DNA from: Sabethes cyaneus
Taxonomy: Eukaryota > Arthropoda > Insecta > Diptera > Culicidae
Assembly: GCF_943734655.1 (NCBI RefSeq)
Contig: NC_071354.1
Span: 227,286,397 to 227,350,396, forward strand
Direction of reading: 5' to 3'
Length of the DNA: 64,000 nucleotides
Position 1 is the first letter of the stretch. Every line of letters begins with the position of its first letter. Both the position numbers and the translations under genes were made by a program. Below are positions 35,230-47,492 of this stretch, one piece after another. A model generated the notes under the pieces. That model was not told the origin of the DNA and made no database searches. It worked only from the letters and a program-made list of their open reading frames with translations.

Positions 35230-35716
35230 ACTACATGTAAAACTCGAAACCAATATTCCCTCGATGTTTGCTAATAACTCTGGAGTGCCTCAAGGCAGCA
35301 ACATGGGGCCTTTGCTTTTCCTGTTGCTCTTCAACGATGTTGCTTTACTAGTAGAAACTGGTGGCAGGTTAGTGTACTCAGATGACTACCGCCGATTACC
35401 AGGACTTCATAAATGCGTAACAAAAGTATCAAAAGATGCCGAGAAGGGTCGGACACACCATTTTAGAACAAAAGGGGCTGAGCATATCTTCAACGACAAC
35501 CATCCGCTAACCATCGACAACGTAAAAGTAATAACCAACTGCTTTGCGTGGAAGATGGATGTAACGGAGAGTTTAGAGATTTACAAGAGATGCTCTTCTA
35601 CTTTACTAAACGAATACCCTGGAAACGGTTACTCTTGGCTCTTCAAATATGTGCCAAAACGCAGACATACAGAGACGCACTCAAGCAAAGAAAACTCAGG
35701 TTTCGTATTCTACTAA
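35230..35716 (+). pseudogene. Jockey-group LINE reverse transcriptase, palm part
   Basis: Reads NNSGVPQGSNMGPLLFLLLF, then NDVALLVETGGRLVYSDDYRR (about 35265-35390). SGVPQGSxxGPLLFxLFxND and the YxDD-type YSDD box are the signature of Jockey-like RTs. The tyrosine and both aspartates remain. Beyond the YSDD box the frame stays open to 35716, but the text no longer resembles the usual thumb region, except for HPLTIDNVKVI, which echoes an LxIxxxKTxVMxF block. The copy is dead overall, since upstream parts are shifted and interrupted. Confidence 0.75.
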
Positions 35717-35739
35717 GACACTCCAAAAACTTCAATCAA

Positions 35740-35900
35740 ATTTGACCTAAAATTAAAATTGAACTTAAAATTAGACATGAAATTGGATTTGAAATTGGAC
35801 TTAAGTTATAGGAAATAGGAAATAGGAAATAGGATAGGAAATTTTTACTTGACATCGAGCATTAAATTCGACTTGAAATTTGATTTAAGACTGGAGCTAT
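35740..35900 (+). repeat. GAAATTGGACTT-type minisatellite with (ATAGGAA)n
   Basis: Variants of TTAAAATTAGACATGAAATTGG recur with a period near 12 bp (shown in pieces: AAATTGGATTTG, AAATTGGACTTA). Inside it is an ATAGGAA run at about 35811-35842. This is the border word of the composite satellites at 16.4-17.8 and 25.1-26.2 kb, here without a purine tract. Confidence 0.7.
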
Positions 35901-36050
35901 TTGTACGCAATTAGTTTATTTATCACCAAAATACTGGTCTATTAAATTAGTCTACGTACTTCCTAGTTACAGCTCGAGGAAGAGTTTTTCTAGTTAAATT
36001 TCATGTTGAAGATATGGGGCACTTACCCTAGCGTGCTCCAGCCTGGGCAC

Positions 36051-36114
36051 GGTTCCAGCATTCGGACGGACAGGTGGAGGTTCCAGCGTTCGGACGGACA
36101 GGTGGAGGTTCCAG
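36051..36114. repeat. 28-bp tandem repeat
   Basis: GGTTCCAGCATTCGGACGGA followed by CAGGTGGA is repeated with one difference from 36079, with a third partial start at 36107. It is more GC-rich than its neighbourhood. Confidence 0.85.
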
Positions 36115-36594
36115 GATTTCCAGGAGGATCACTGCGAGCGCGCAGGATTGATTCGCTATGCGCTTGTTCCGGGAACGTCTTGAAGTGAAGAAATGCACTT
36201 ATAACATATGCCTACTGTGATTCTATACATTCTTTACATACTTTACATTTTTTAACTTTTGTAAAGCTAACCATTCCAATTGGATGATCCGCGTTTTCGT
36301 AGCTGCTTGAATTCGCACGCTATCGGCAAACGGTTAATTTTAATGAAACACTTTTCCGAAGTCTATGGTCTCTTTCTCGGGCATTTTGGCTACGTGCCCA
36401 GTCCGTCACGGCCTGCCACATTGTACTACCTGCACTTTTTCAGCATATTTGTATACTTAATTTCTCACATACTCTTGGTTCAAGCGTCTGCGCCACACTT
36501 CATTTTCTATTTTTCCAGCATAGCAATGATATTCCCATCGCTGAAATACCCCAAACACTCGTTGACCAGCTTCTAGTTCTGCAGAGCGCCAATT
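36115..36594. other. Non-coding spacer
   Basis: No gene recognised. Confidence 0.4.
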
Positions 36595-38340
36595 TTGTGC
36601 GAATTTGCAAACTACTGGACCTCAACTGGCTATGTAATCCGGCTATGGCTTACATCGTTGTCATATGTCACGAGCGTACTAAAGTATATGAACTTCTCCA
36701 CTACTCCATATCGTACCCCATCCAGCTCCACCTCGGCACCAACACCATTCGGGCTCCCATGTTCCCTATCAGTAACCATGTCCTTCGTTTGGCGGCGTCG
36801 TTTGGCAGTCCCAATATCGCTGCTTCCAATTTAAAAGGTCTAAAGGCCTCTTCCACTGCTCTACGGTTGATTCCGATGATATCGATGTCATCCGCAAAAC
36901 CAAGACGCATGCGAGATTACGTGATAACTGATGATAATCCCGTTCCTTTTCACGGTTGCTTTTCGTATTGCACCTTCCAAGGGAATGTTGAATAGTAGGT
37001 TAGAGAGTGTATCCCCTTACACACCCGCTAATCTGACACATGATTTAACCTATCCAGCGTTGCACGAATCAGTATAACTAGTTTCGTCGGAAAACTATGT
37101 TCTAGCATTATCTGCCACAGCTGGTTTCGTTTGACTGAATCGTACGCCGCCTTAAAATCCACAGATGAGTCTGCAGTCTGCAAGATGTACTCCCGGAACA
37201 TTCCTTATAACTAACGCAGAGTAAAAATCTGATCCGTCGTGGTACTAGGCTACGAAGGACGCCGCTGACGGTCTCAGTCTACAGAACAGGATACGGGAGA
37301 GCACTTTATAGGCCTAATTTAGCAATGTTATGCTTCGATAGTTTATACAGTCGAGTTGATGTCATTTTTTAAAAATAGGGCAAATAAGGCCACCTCCGGC
37401 AGTTGATCTTCTGCCCCAGTCTTACCGTTTTAAGCTCACTAATTGTCTGAACTTCCTCTTGTTTTGGTAACTCCATAGCTTGGTCATCACTCTAAATGCT
37501 TATTTTGTTCCTAGCAATCTTCGTAGTAACCTCTTCATTTAACACTGTCTGAAAGTGCTTCTCATACCGCGGCAAAGTTTATGAGCCTCAGATCGTTAGC
37601 ATTGGTCGATAGATGAAGGCTACGTCTTCCAAGACAAGACGAGACGGAGAACTGCTCCCTCCTGATCTACGCATTTGCATCTCCGATGGTGATTTTCACG
37701 TCGTATTTTGGGCACTTTCGATCCTGTGGTAGAACTCGTCCTTAGCATCATCGGATTTATGATTTGTCGGTGCGTAAACGTTGACTGGCCTGTAGTCGAA
37801 GAAATTACCGTTAATTATCAACAAGCATAACATATCCGGTCATTTACGGGCTTTTGTTTTCCCAACATTACGAAACCGACTCCAGGTTCTGCCTTTCTAC
37901 GGCCACTGAGTAGATGTGGTGCTTGAAACTAGTGTCTGCGACTGGGCCTACTGCATGGAACTCCCTTTCTACAGAATTTGACCTACGAACTTCCTGAATA
38001 GCAGCGATCTCCGAGTTGATATAGCTCTCGAGCAAGCAATCCAGCGCGAGCCGGTTAATGAAAAGTGTGCACATTCTAGGTCACGTAATCCATTAATCGC
38101 TTATGCGTTCTGTACTTCCATTGTTCGTGATATACGAGAGTTTCGGTATATTACCTTACCATGGTAACCGGGATGCTGGGTCGGCCATCTTACGTATAAC
38201 TTGCGGAATACAACATTTCATATTTAGCCGCACACTCCGAGGCAGACGCTGCTTGAACCGTTCCTTCTTGACTTTGAGCTTGCATCTCCTAGCTCCAGTA
38301 TGTGCATGATGCATTTCCAGGTATGACCACAGTTAGATCT
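36595..38340 (-). mobile_element. RTE-clade retrotransposon, inverted, decayed
   Basis: On the minus strand the RT shows LGFADDIDIIGINRRAVEEA (about 36850-36910) with an intact catalytic pair and an FKAAYDSVKRNQLW-type block (37120-37165). The endonuclease region is around 37500-38000, where NFFDYRPVNVYAPT (about 37765-37810) is the RTE endonuclease core, and a further upstream part reaches about 38340. Frames are broken throughout and only the FADD region is open over 70 codons. The 3' limit near 36595 is approximate. It differs enough from copy 1 to be a separate, older subfamily. Confidence 0.75.
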
Positions 38341-41300
38341 AATTAGACTTGCAAAGAGCCAGAGCTGCATTTGACGTCTCGTCCAATCCCTCCCCATTTC
38401 AAACCCACACTATCGCCAACAATGCCGAAGTTCAATGAAAAGCTCAAAATGTTCCACTTTGTTTCATATTTTTTACATGGAAAATCGTTGCCATCAGCAG
38501 AATTATGTATGCATAATAAATGTTCCACCCTTTATCGACAGGTAAAATGTATCGCGCTCAACCACGCTTCCCGTATTCCCTATTCCCGGATTCGCCAATT
38601 GACGCCTGCACAATGAGCCTTACTCATAGGAATAATAATAATGCAACTCTGCTCCTAATTATTCCGATTTTGTATTCACCAGTAAGCTTCAATTCCGTTA
38701 TGAAAATCGCATCAGTTCATCTCCAATGAATATGTCAACGTTTTTGTTACAAATATGATGATTGATATTGTTCTGTGCACATGAATCGGACTCTCAAATT
38801 GTTCGTGAACCCCCGAAATGTGCTCAAACCGGTCGTTCAGTGTCTCAAAATATGCCATACTTTATCCTAATGTTTTTTTGTTTTCGTCAAGTTATATCTG
38901 CTTTACTTTTATGCTCCCATTTTGAAACTTTCACCCCGCAGAGCAAAAAAAAAGAAACTTACCAGACATCCTAGCGGCTGATGTTGTAAACAATAGTGCC
39001 TATACGAATACGAGCGAATGTATCTTTTATGAATGAAGACTTTTCTATTTTTTTTTTGTTCGATGTCATCTCGCTCTCTGTTTGCCGACAGTTTTCTTAA
39101 CCCCCACCCCGTAGTCTTCTTGATACAGGCGGCGGTTGAGAACGGCAAGTCTAAAAAAAGAATGTCTTTTTTTTTATTTCAGACACATTTCATATCAAAA
39201 TTGCGAATCTGCAAATGGATAGTGTTTTATACATTTAACGAGCTTATACAGTACGAGGAAAAACGGATTCATAATTCGACACAGACAATGCCGAGTGGGC
39301 CGACACATTTCAGAAACAATGAGTGGCCTTAGGACCAGGCAATATATCAAGGGAAAAAGGATGCTGAGTTGTTTCATCCCTTTTGTTTTTATGATGTGTA
39401 ACTTGAACGTACACCATACCGTCATAACTGTACCAATGTAGTGGCTTGTCTAATGACGTGGAATGCTGGGAGAACATCGGATCGTATCTGGGGATAGTTA
39501 GGGAAGAACGAAAAATAGCACCACTGGATAGGATGTCCTTCGACGGTATTAACGTTTAACGTTACCGGCTAAGACGGTGGCTGTCGCGTTAGTTCCGGTC
39601 ACCCTATTTATCACGAACCCAGACTCAGACAGGAATTGTTCAACACGAACTCTGATGACAGCAGCAGCGCAGACTAGTGCCGTGCCGTGACGCGACGGTG
39701 CGGTCCTGCGTCGGTAGGTTGTGTGTGAGGTGGAGTGGAATGTCGTGACACACCACCTATTCGATCCTGTAGTATGGCAAACACTTGAGCAGATGGTAGT
39801 GGATCACTGGCGAAAGAATAATTCCTTTCGCTATGTTAGCTGCACTTATCTATATTATCCCTTTTCTAATCTTTCACTGAGATTTATACATACAACATGG
39901 TAAAATTCGCCGGGCGGGAATGCTGATGATGACCGTCGCGTCGTGGTATGAAGGATTTCCGATATCATTTGCCGACTGTCTGTTTGTCCGTCTTTGAGCG
40001 GGATATTTATTAGTGGATAATCAATAATACAACAGCATATGTGGCTAAGAGCATGGGAGCGATTGTCGATGTGCTTCATATTTTATGATACGCATCAAAT
40101 GGGACGACCGAGAGCTGTTTGTAAGTGTTAGTTAGTTCGAGTTACGTTTCTATATGAAACGGCCTACAATTAAAAGAAAATAACAACCATCCATAACAAT
40201 CCTTCATCCAACAGTGACAAACATTTTGGAGGATTCTCGACGCCAACGAGGCAATACCTCTATCTGCGGGTGAGATCCGTACCTAAAGCTTCTGTGTCTG
40301 TACTGTATAATTCGTTGTCACCAGCCCCCTGTCACCAAGGCCCCGTACCAGTGGAAAAATGTGACGTGATGAAAGTAGGAAGCATAATAGGTCTCACAAA
40401 ACATGCGAGAATTACCTTCCCCATTTGTAAACTCTCTGAATGCAAACATTCCTTCACATCCGCCTGTTTCCAGTGCACCACACACCACCCATCTCACCCA
40501 CCAGCGCCCGCATGTTTACCATCACCCTCACCCAATAGACTGTATGTTGTCGTGTTTAGCTGGAGCTTACACGTCCTGTTATTTAGGATGAGTTATCAGC
40601 CTAGACAGCAGCCGGTAGAGAAATTTGCGGCCTAACCCTCGCATCCGGCAGACAGAGATGCCTTCCTTCGGTGAGCTGAGCGATAAATTGATGTGAGTTA
40701 ATCTTTCGGTTTTGTGGCTTTTTGACACACAACATGAGCAAAAGCATTCTTTTTCGCCGCTCGCTGCTGCTGCGTTGCCGTTGCATGCACGCTCATTTCG
40801 TTTCGTTCCGTTTCCGAGATTAGGTCACCTGAGCTGAGGAGAGCAATCCAGTGCTGGATTTGCCTTTAGAGCTGAATTTGTGAAATGATGACGAGAAATG
40901 TAAATAGTTAATTACGTACCGGTACATCCGAGAAGCTACCGGCTGGATGTCGGTGGTTCATTGGGGTAACGAGCAAATATATTAACCTATTTGTACGGAA
41001 CGTGCTCTAATTTTCACAACTCTGCTCTTTGCGCATTGTCCGTGTAGCGTGAATGTCGCAGGAATTTTGAACGATTCACATTCATATGATTTATTCAGGA
41101 AATCATTTTAAAATTATGTGAAAATTACTATGCAAAGATGATGTTTGCTTTAATTCTGGTAGGAACATGACAATCAGAGGCCTAGCGAGCAAAATGGACG
41201 ACAACTCCCAAACAAGTTAATTGGAGTTTTGTTCGACGGAAAGTCAAATAAATGAATAAAACAATTCTTGTCTACCAATATATGAAATTCTCCTGATACG

Positions 41301-41414
41301 CTCAAAAATAACTCTTTTGGATATTTAACAAAACATCATGCGGCTCCATTGCATTATCCAGCTGCATTACTTTAAACATTTGTTCCTCCTAAACGAAAAA
41401 TTATACGCCTCTAA
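38341..41414. other. Anonymous non-coding DNA
   Basis: No transposon or gene recognised over 3 kb. Reading frames below 125 codons have no family resemblance. 40400-40530 is CA/CCA-rich. It may be single-copy intergenic or intronic DNA. Confidence 0.45.
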
Positions 41415-41770
41415 TTTTTTGTCTATACCAATAAAATGGATTTCTGTCTCTCTGTCCGTCTGTCTGTCCGTATGTTCCTTATAGAATCGAAAACTACTGA
41501 ACAGATCGACGTTAAAATTGGCATGTAGGGGTTTTTGGGGCCGGGGAAGGTTCTTATGATGGTTAGAGACCTTCCCCCCGCTAAGAGGGGGGCTCCCATA
41601 CAAATGAAATACAAATTTCTGCATAACTCGAGAACTAATCAAGCAAATGGAACAAAATTTGGTATGTGGGTGTTTTAGGAGACAAGAATTTTTTCTATGG
41701 TGAATTGAGACCCCTCTCGTCTTTAGGAGGGAAATTACGACCCCTTTCTGCTTCAAGAGAGGGGTATCAG
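41415..41770. repeat. Dispersed minisatellite, block 1 (A and B units)
   Basis: It opens with the A unit (TCTGTCTCTCTGTCCGTC, then GAAAACTACTGAACAGATCG and GGCCGGGGAAGGTTCTTATG). B-type units follow: CTAATCAAGCAAATGGAAC, then GACAAGAATTTTTTCTATG, each ending in a G-run and CTCCCATACAAATGAAATAC. The same units form blocks at 43.6-44.0 and 52.8-53.5 kb. B units repeat every 143-147 bp. Confidence 0.8.
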
Positions 41771-42337
41771 GTATCAGGTATCAGTAAGGGTGGCTCAGGC
41801 AGCACGTTCTACTCTTATATTGGAAGATTTGTGCCTCGCCAAAAACAATCGCCAGCGCCTTTTCATCATCTACCCGTTTAGAAAAAGAGAGAGGGGAAAA
41901 AGGAAATAGAGGAAACTTGGATTAAGACTTAGGAATGAATGCTTGAGGAAGATTAGAATATGATGATATTGGACAAGGAGAGGGAGAAGGGCAGGAATGT
42001 AACAAGAATTCGCTGAACAAAACCTAAGCTAATTGAGAATGTTCGACGATCCAACTATAATGTTGATTATTGAGATCTAAATATAAAATATTGATGATAA
42101 TAAAAACGACAAAATCAATAAAATATTGAACTCATTTCTGTACTTATTTATGTACATGCTCATTGAGGCTGTCGCGAAGAACACAGTTGTGAGTCGGAAC
42201 CACAAACTTCTCGTTTCACAACGAAAATATGGGAACCTATGGAATAGTCACAATGATGGCTTTCGCTTAAAAGGAAAATAAATCAAAGCGTCACTTGCTT
42301 GAAGTTATTTATTTATACAATAACTTATCTCTAAGAA
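41771..42337. other. Non-coding spacer
   Basis: Includes TATCAGG repeats at about 41765-41783 and a purine-rich stretch 41880-42000. No gene. Confidence 0.45.
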
Positions 42338-43155
42338 TTATTTCCTTTTCTCGTGAATCTTAAGCTTCAGGTAGAAAAATCTATAAAAAAAAATCAGACC
42401 ATTTGTCACTAGATCTCGTACTGAATTTTCATCCATTCCAAAAACTAAATTTTTACGGCCACTAGAATCATTTGTGACGGCCAAAATACGCCAACCATCC
42501 GTATGAATTCCTGGATTGAGACGCTGGATATTATTTATGATTTCAGCGTAGTTCAGCCTTTTTGGACCACAAGGTGGAAGGGTTGCAACCACTCGTCGCA
42601 GCGGTGGTGGTGGTGTATAAGGTTTTACAAGAAATTCTTTACTCGCGGAAGCTGAGTTCAGCGTGTCAATTGCAGCTTTAAGCCATTCATAGCTAAACTG
42701 TTCAGTTGCTTCAATCCACAATGCTTTCTGTTGGAGCCCGTAGCCGGTGTACGTAGGCTGAGAACTTTCAATCGGAACGTTGTCTTGGAGTACCGAAAGT
42801 TTCCTGAACAAAAATGAAGCCACATTTTCGTTCATAACCTCATCATTGCGGACAATGATTGCCTTATAAACTGGCCTGCCTCGGAGTTTTTTATCCACGT
42901 TGGGCTTCGGCGTAGTAGCTACGCGTTTGCGATGTGCATTCAGCGGCCAAGTTTTGCAATCTACAAGCTTGCCCGGAAAGATTTATAAGACTTTTCGCTG
43001 CTTCTACGGCTGCTACATTCACTGCACCATCCGCTACAGCATCACAAGACATGTCGTTGTTATTGCCTGGCACCGAATCTAGCATTTTAGCACTACCGAT
43101 AAACTTGTCAGTCGTCACCGCTTAATAATAAAAGCGCATCTTCATCTTGCAGCAT
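42338..43155 (-). pseudogene. DUF4780-type protein, frameshifted
   Basis: A likely start ATG at 43155-43153 gives MLQDEDALLLLSGDD and a stop. The sense then passes to a second frame (about 43118-42960: TDKFIGSAKMLDSVPGNNND), and then to a third frame open to 42338. The last frame includes KRVATTPKPNVDKKLRGRP, a NYAEIINNIQRLNPGIHTDG segment and WRILAVTNDSSGRKNLVFG. The C-terminal W-R-x-L, V-F-x-x-D-E-x-S, Y-R-F-F-Y-L-K-L-K-I pattern resembles the DUF4780 domain, common and often multicopy in insects. Function of that family is unknown. Two frameshifts make it a pseudogene unless splicing removes them. Family call from memory of the pattern only. Confidence 0.55.
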
Positions 43156-43614
43156 TTTACGCCAAAACTGATTTAAATAGCTAAACCGAACGCTTCCAGG
43201 TTAACTGGATGCGTGTGCGCAATAGATAATGTGCGATATAGCTAACACGATCGAATGTGTGGATATATGTACTCTAATAGCAAAAACCACAGTGTACTCC
43301 AACATGATCTGAATAGGCTTCTACTGTGTAGCGAAGTAGAACACATATATTGCATCGTTATAAGATGAACAAATTCAATTGACCAATACTTATCTGCAAT
43401 ATGGCGTCCGCTCTAGAGCCTTTTAGCCCAAGGTAAATTTTTAACTGTTTTTGCTTTTTAATACAAGTTTTGTCACCGAAAACTTCACTTGGTAGCACTT
43501 GGTAACCATAAGTATATGAATTTATGCCATCGCGTCACAAAGATATCACGTATTTATTTCCTTAAATTGAAATTAATCAGAGCTTATAACTCAGCTGAAC
43601 CGTCCCGTAGGAGT
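43156..43614. other. Non-coding spacer upstream of the DUF4780 remnant
   Basis: No promoter motif is convincing and no gene is present. Confidence 0.4.
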
Positions 43615-43990
43615 GTCTGTGTCTGTCAAGAGAGGGGGCTCCTATACAAATGAAATGCAAATTTTCTCATAACTCGAGAACTAATCAATCAAATGGAACC
43701 AAATTTGGTATGTAAAGGTTTTTGGAGGCAAGAATTTTTTCTATGATAAATTAGGACCCCTCCACGTTTTAGGAGGGGGGGGCTCCCATACAAATGAAAT
43801 ACAAACTACCTCAAAACTAGAGAACTAATCAAGCAATTGGAACCAAATTTGGCTTGTGGGGGACTTTGTAAGTAGGATTTTTTTATGATGGTTTGAGACT
43901 CCTCACCCCTGTGGTAGGGGAATAAGGACTCTCATACAAACAAAACCGAAATTTTTGGGTAACTCAAAAACTAATCGAACTCGAGAAATT
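43615..43990. repeat. Dispersed minisatellite, block 2 (B units)
   Basis: Three B units, with CTAATC anchors at 43681, 43824 and 43971. They carry the same AAATTTGG, GGGGCTCCCATACAAATG and G-run landmarks as at 53 kb. The A unit is absent. Confidence 0.8.
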
Positions 43991-44043
43991 TTAGACTCTT
44001 CCATAAATCATAACAGACAATAACAAGACTACCAAAAACTATC

Positions 44044-44120
44044 AGCAGCCCCCAGCAGAAATCACCTCTGTGTAGCTATATTTGTTTTCCTAGGTCCACT
44101 GACCTCTATTGAGGGATTTC
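44044..44120. repeat. Segment shared with the Mutator-like element interior
   Basis: AGCAGCCCCCAGCAGAAATC and TTTTCCTAGGTCCACTGACC align with CAGCCCCCCCGCAGAAACCA and TTTTCCTAGGTTTACTGTCT at 7735-7800. Both end in TATTRAGGGATT-like text. This suggests a related DNA transposon here whose ends have decayed. Confidence 0.55.
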
Positions 44121-44208
44121 ACGCCAAGTGACGAAAAAATAACATATTTTTTAATTTATCATTTTTGATTTAGCTGAAACTACTGCATAGCTGTTTTCCT
44201 TAAAAATG

Positions 44209-44350
44209 GTGTCATTTTATCATATCAGTTATTTTTTTAAGATGTCGACTGCTTTTTCAAAAGGGCCTAACCAAAAAGGGTGCTAATCTATTAAATATTT
44301 GATATTGGAAAAATGGTTTATTTGATCGAAATAGTGTCTTCAACAAAGTT
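44209..44350 (+). repeat. Inverted-repeat arm, left
   Basis: About 142 bp (GTCATTTTATCATATCAG, then TTTTTCAAAAGGGCCTAACC, then TTGATCGAAATAGTGTCTTC) matches the reverse complement of 47352-47492 at close to 90 percent by eye. The arms enclose 3 kb containing RTE copy 2. They look like long terminal inverted repeats of a DNA element into which the RTE inserted. Confidence 0.8.
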
Positions 44351-44586
44351 GCAAATAATAAAATTGCCTTTCTAAAAAAAATATGTGCACTGCAAAAAAT
44401 TTGTTTGACATGTTAAAGGTAACAATATACACTACTTTTTCTGAAAGTTTCATTGCTTGGGAATGAAGGGCAAATAAGTTGTAATATTTTGACAATTTTA
44501 GGGTTTTTTATTTTTACTAAAAATAATTTTTTACAGTGTATAACTTTTCCTAAAGATAAAAATTATAATACTTCATGTTTTTCGGG

Positions 44587-47351
44587 TAACCAACCCCGGT
44601 GGAAACTAAGGTCGTTTACTAACCGGGAAGGAGGTAAAGTGAGTCTCGGCACTATAAGATGGCAGCCCAATCGCGAGACTCGGTAGTGTTGCCCCAGTAC
44701 GGCTACCTAAATAAAATAAATAACAAAATTCAAGCAAATTCGAAGCGGAATATTCGGCATCGACCTAGGCGACGCGACGGAACAAGGACGAAGAATGGAG
44801 ACTCGGTACTTGGAACTGCAGATCGCTGAATTTCGCAGGTTGCGAGCGGGTGCTGATTGAACAGCTTGAACCCCGCAAACTCGGCATCGAAGCTCTGTAG
44901 GAAATCTGTCGCAAAGGAGAGAACGTATGGAAGATCTGTGGCACTGCCAACGAACTGGGAACGGGCTTTGTAGTGTTGGGCGAAATGCAGGATCGCGTGA
45001 TTGATTGGAAGGCGATCAACGAGAGGATGTGTGTATTGAAGATAGAGGGCCGTTTCTCCAATTATAGCATCATTAACGTGCTAACGCCGCCTACAAGGTA
45101 CTTTCCCAGATCCTGTTACGCCGGTTGTTACCCATAGTACAAGGTTTCGTAGGGAATTATCAGGCGGTTTTCATGGGGGCTCGCGCAACTACATACCAAA
45201 TTTTTACTATCCGACAGATCTTGCAGAAATGTCTGGAGTACAACGTGCCCGCGCATCACATCTTTATTAATTTCAAAGCAGCATACGATACAGTCGATCG
45301 AGACAAGCTATGGCAGATAATGCACGAACACGGTTTTCCGGACAAACTGACGCGACTGATCAGAGCTACATTGGATCGAGTGGTGTGTTTCGTAGGGGAA
45401 TTGTGTATAACGTGCCCCACCTGGCCAATGTGCCCCCCCTTCGTTTTTCGCTAAACAAGCAAAATAAAAATGCAAAACCACCCAGAAACCATAGTATTTG
45501 ATGGAACTAGCCTACTATGCAAGTATGACAGTTGTCACATGCTGTAAAAACAAAACAAAAATAAATTTGTTTTTGAGCAGCTTCCGCTGTAACTTTTGGC
45601 GTCATTTCCATAAGCTATTTTCTTGTCAAAATCTGTAAATAACCGGTTGTTGCGATTCGATTGCGTAAAGTGAACTTCAAAAAGACATCCCTGCCAAAAA
45701 TAACGGTTTGAAACGCTTGATTTGCTTTAGCATTTAATATTTTTTCAAATAAGTAAAAGCAGGCCAATATGCCCCACTTGCGGTGGTGCAATTTGCCCCC
45801 CTTGCAAATGTGGCTATAAACATGGGTAAACAGATCTAAGTTGAAGCCAATTGCCATTATTTAATTCAATTAGTATTGTAGAGCAACCGTGGTGAGAATA
45901 ATTTATTACCAACGTCCAAATTCTAGGTAATTCAACTACCTGGTACAAAACGCCACAGCTGCAGTATAATGTGCCCCATGCAGAAAAGAAAAAGTGCACC
46001 AGAAGGCCGAAACTAGGTTTATTTTACATAAAATAACGATATTTTGCAAAACAAAGGAAATAGTTTTACCTTCTACAAAATAGAGTTGGTCTGTCACTGG
46101 TAGAAATACTCAAATTACCGCATTGGGCATATTATACCGCAGGTGGGGCATTTTACCCCGCGCAGATGAGAAACACAACATTTAGGTGCTTTTATCAAAT
46201 AATTCCTAGCATGTTTATTCCACAATACTAAATTAAATAAACAATTGCAATTGGTTGTCAGCTTAAATACCAACATATACACGTAGTCGTAACGTTAATT
46301 TGGGGAAGTATAACGGAGATATATCCATTTATTCTTAGGGGGGCACATTATACACATTTCCCCTACGCATCTCTGGGACACTCTCGAGTCCCTTCGAGAC
46401 GCGGCGAGGGTTGAGACAAGGTGATGATTTATCCTGCATGCTGTTCAACATCGCTCTTGAGGGGATGATCCGTCGAGCGGGCATCGAAACGATAGGCACG
46501 ATTTTTACCAAGGGTAGCCAACTTCTAGGCTTTGCAGATGACTTCGATATCATAGCCAGGAACTTTGCGACGGCGGAGACAATCTTCGCCAGATTGAAAG
46601 CGGTATCTAGGAGAATTGGGCTAAAAATAAATGCGTCGAAGACCAAATACATGAAAGGAAAAGGCTCAAAGGTAACAAACGCGCGTCTCCCACGGATGGT
46701 AACCGTTGACGGCGACGAACTAGAAGTGTAGAGGAGTACTGGTGACCTGGGATCGCTGGTGACCGCGAACAACAACACTAGTAAGGAGATCCAGCGGCGC
46801 ATCCAAGCGGGAAATCGGGCCTACTTTGGCCTTCGTAAAACGCTACGATCAGAAAGCGTACGCTGCCGTACGAAGCTAACAATGTACAAAACTCTCATTA
46901 GACCGGTAGTTCTTAATGGACTTGAAGCTGTGACGCTGCTCACGGAGGACATACGCGCCCTTGCCGTGTTCGAGCGGAAAGTGCTGCGGACGATATTTGG
47001 CGGAGTACAAACTGAAAGCGGAGAGTGGCGGAGGCGTATGAATCACGAGCTACACGCACTGCTTGGAGAGACTTCCAGAGTACATCTAGCGAAAGTTAGC
47101 AGGCTACGGTGGGCCGGACACGTCGTAAGGATGCCGGACGACAGTGCGACGAAAATAGTCCTCTTCAACAACCCCACCGGCACCAGGAACAGGGGAGCGC
47201 AACGTGCACGATGGCTCGACCAGGTCGAAAGCGATTTGCGACTTCTGAGACGACTAGGAAATTGGCGACGAGTGGCCCAAGACCGAGTTGAATGGAGACG
47301 AGTGCTTGAAACAGCACGAACCACCCCGGCTCTATGCTGCTGAAGAAGAAG
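44587..47351 (+). mobile_element. RTE-clade retrotransposon, copy 2 (internally deleted, MITE-interrupted)
   Basis: Same family as copy 1. The leader begins GGTAACCAACCCCGGTGGAA and the tail ends GCTGCTGAAGAAGAAGAA. Coding from the endonuclease start runs to about 45080 (ATTATAGCATCATTAACGTG) and then jumps to the RT, losing about 1.33 kb relative to copy 1 (4350 to 5680). RT coding is split by a 969-bp MITE at 45395-46363. Downstream frames 46411-46731 and 46759-47343 contain LLGFADDFDIIARN and RLRWAGHVVRMPDD. They are separated by a stop and small rearrangement at about 46728-46755. The last frame ends RTTPALCC then TGA, showing the native C-terminus. Confidence 0.87.
45395..46363. mobile_element. 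969-bp MITE with TA target duplication
   Basis: The left end is GGGGAATTGTGTATAACGTG followed by CCCC. The right end read inward is GGGGAAATGTGTATAATGTG followed by CCCC. TA lies at 45393-45394 and 46364-46365. The homologous uninterrupted sequence in copy 1 (TTTCGTACGCATC, TA at 5998-5999) proves the insertion point and the TA duplication. GTGCCCC/GGGGCA words recur inside (45770-45800, 45960-45980, 46140-46160). No transposase frame is visible. Confidence 0.93.
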
Positions 47352-47492
47352 AACGTTGCTGAAGATACTATTTCGATCAAATAAATCATTTTTCCAATAT
47401 AAAATATTTAATGGATTAGCGCCATTTTTGGTTAGGCCCTTTTGAAAAAGCAGTCTAGATCTTAAAAAAATAACTGATATGATAAAATGACA
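47352..47492 (-). repeat. Inverted-repeat arm, right
   Basis: Partner of 44209-44350. It abuts the GAA tail of RTE copy 2, so the RTE inserted at or next to the inner edge of this arm. Confidence 0.8.
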
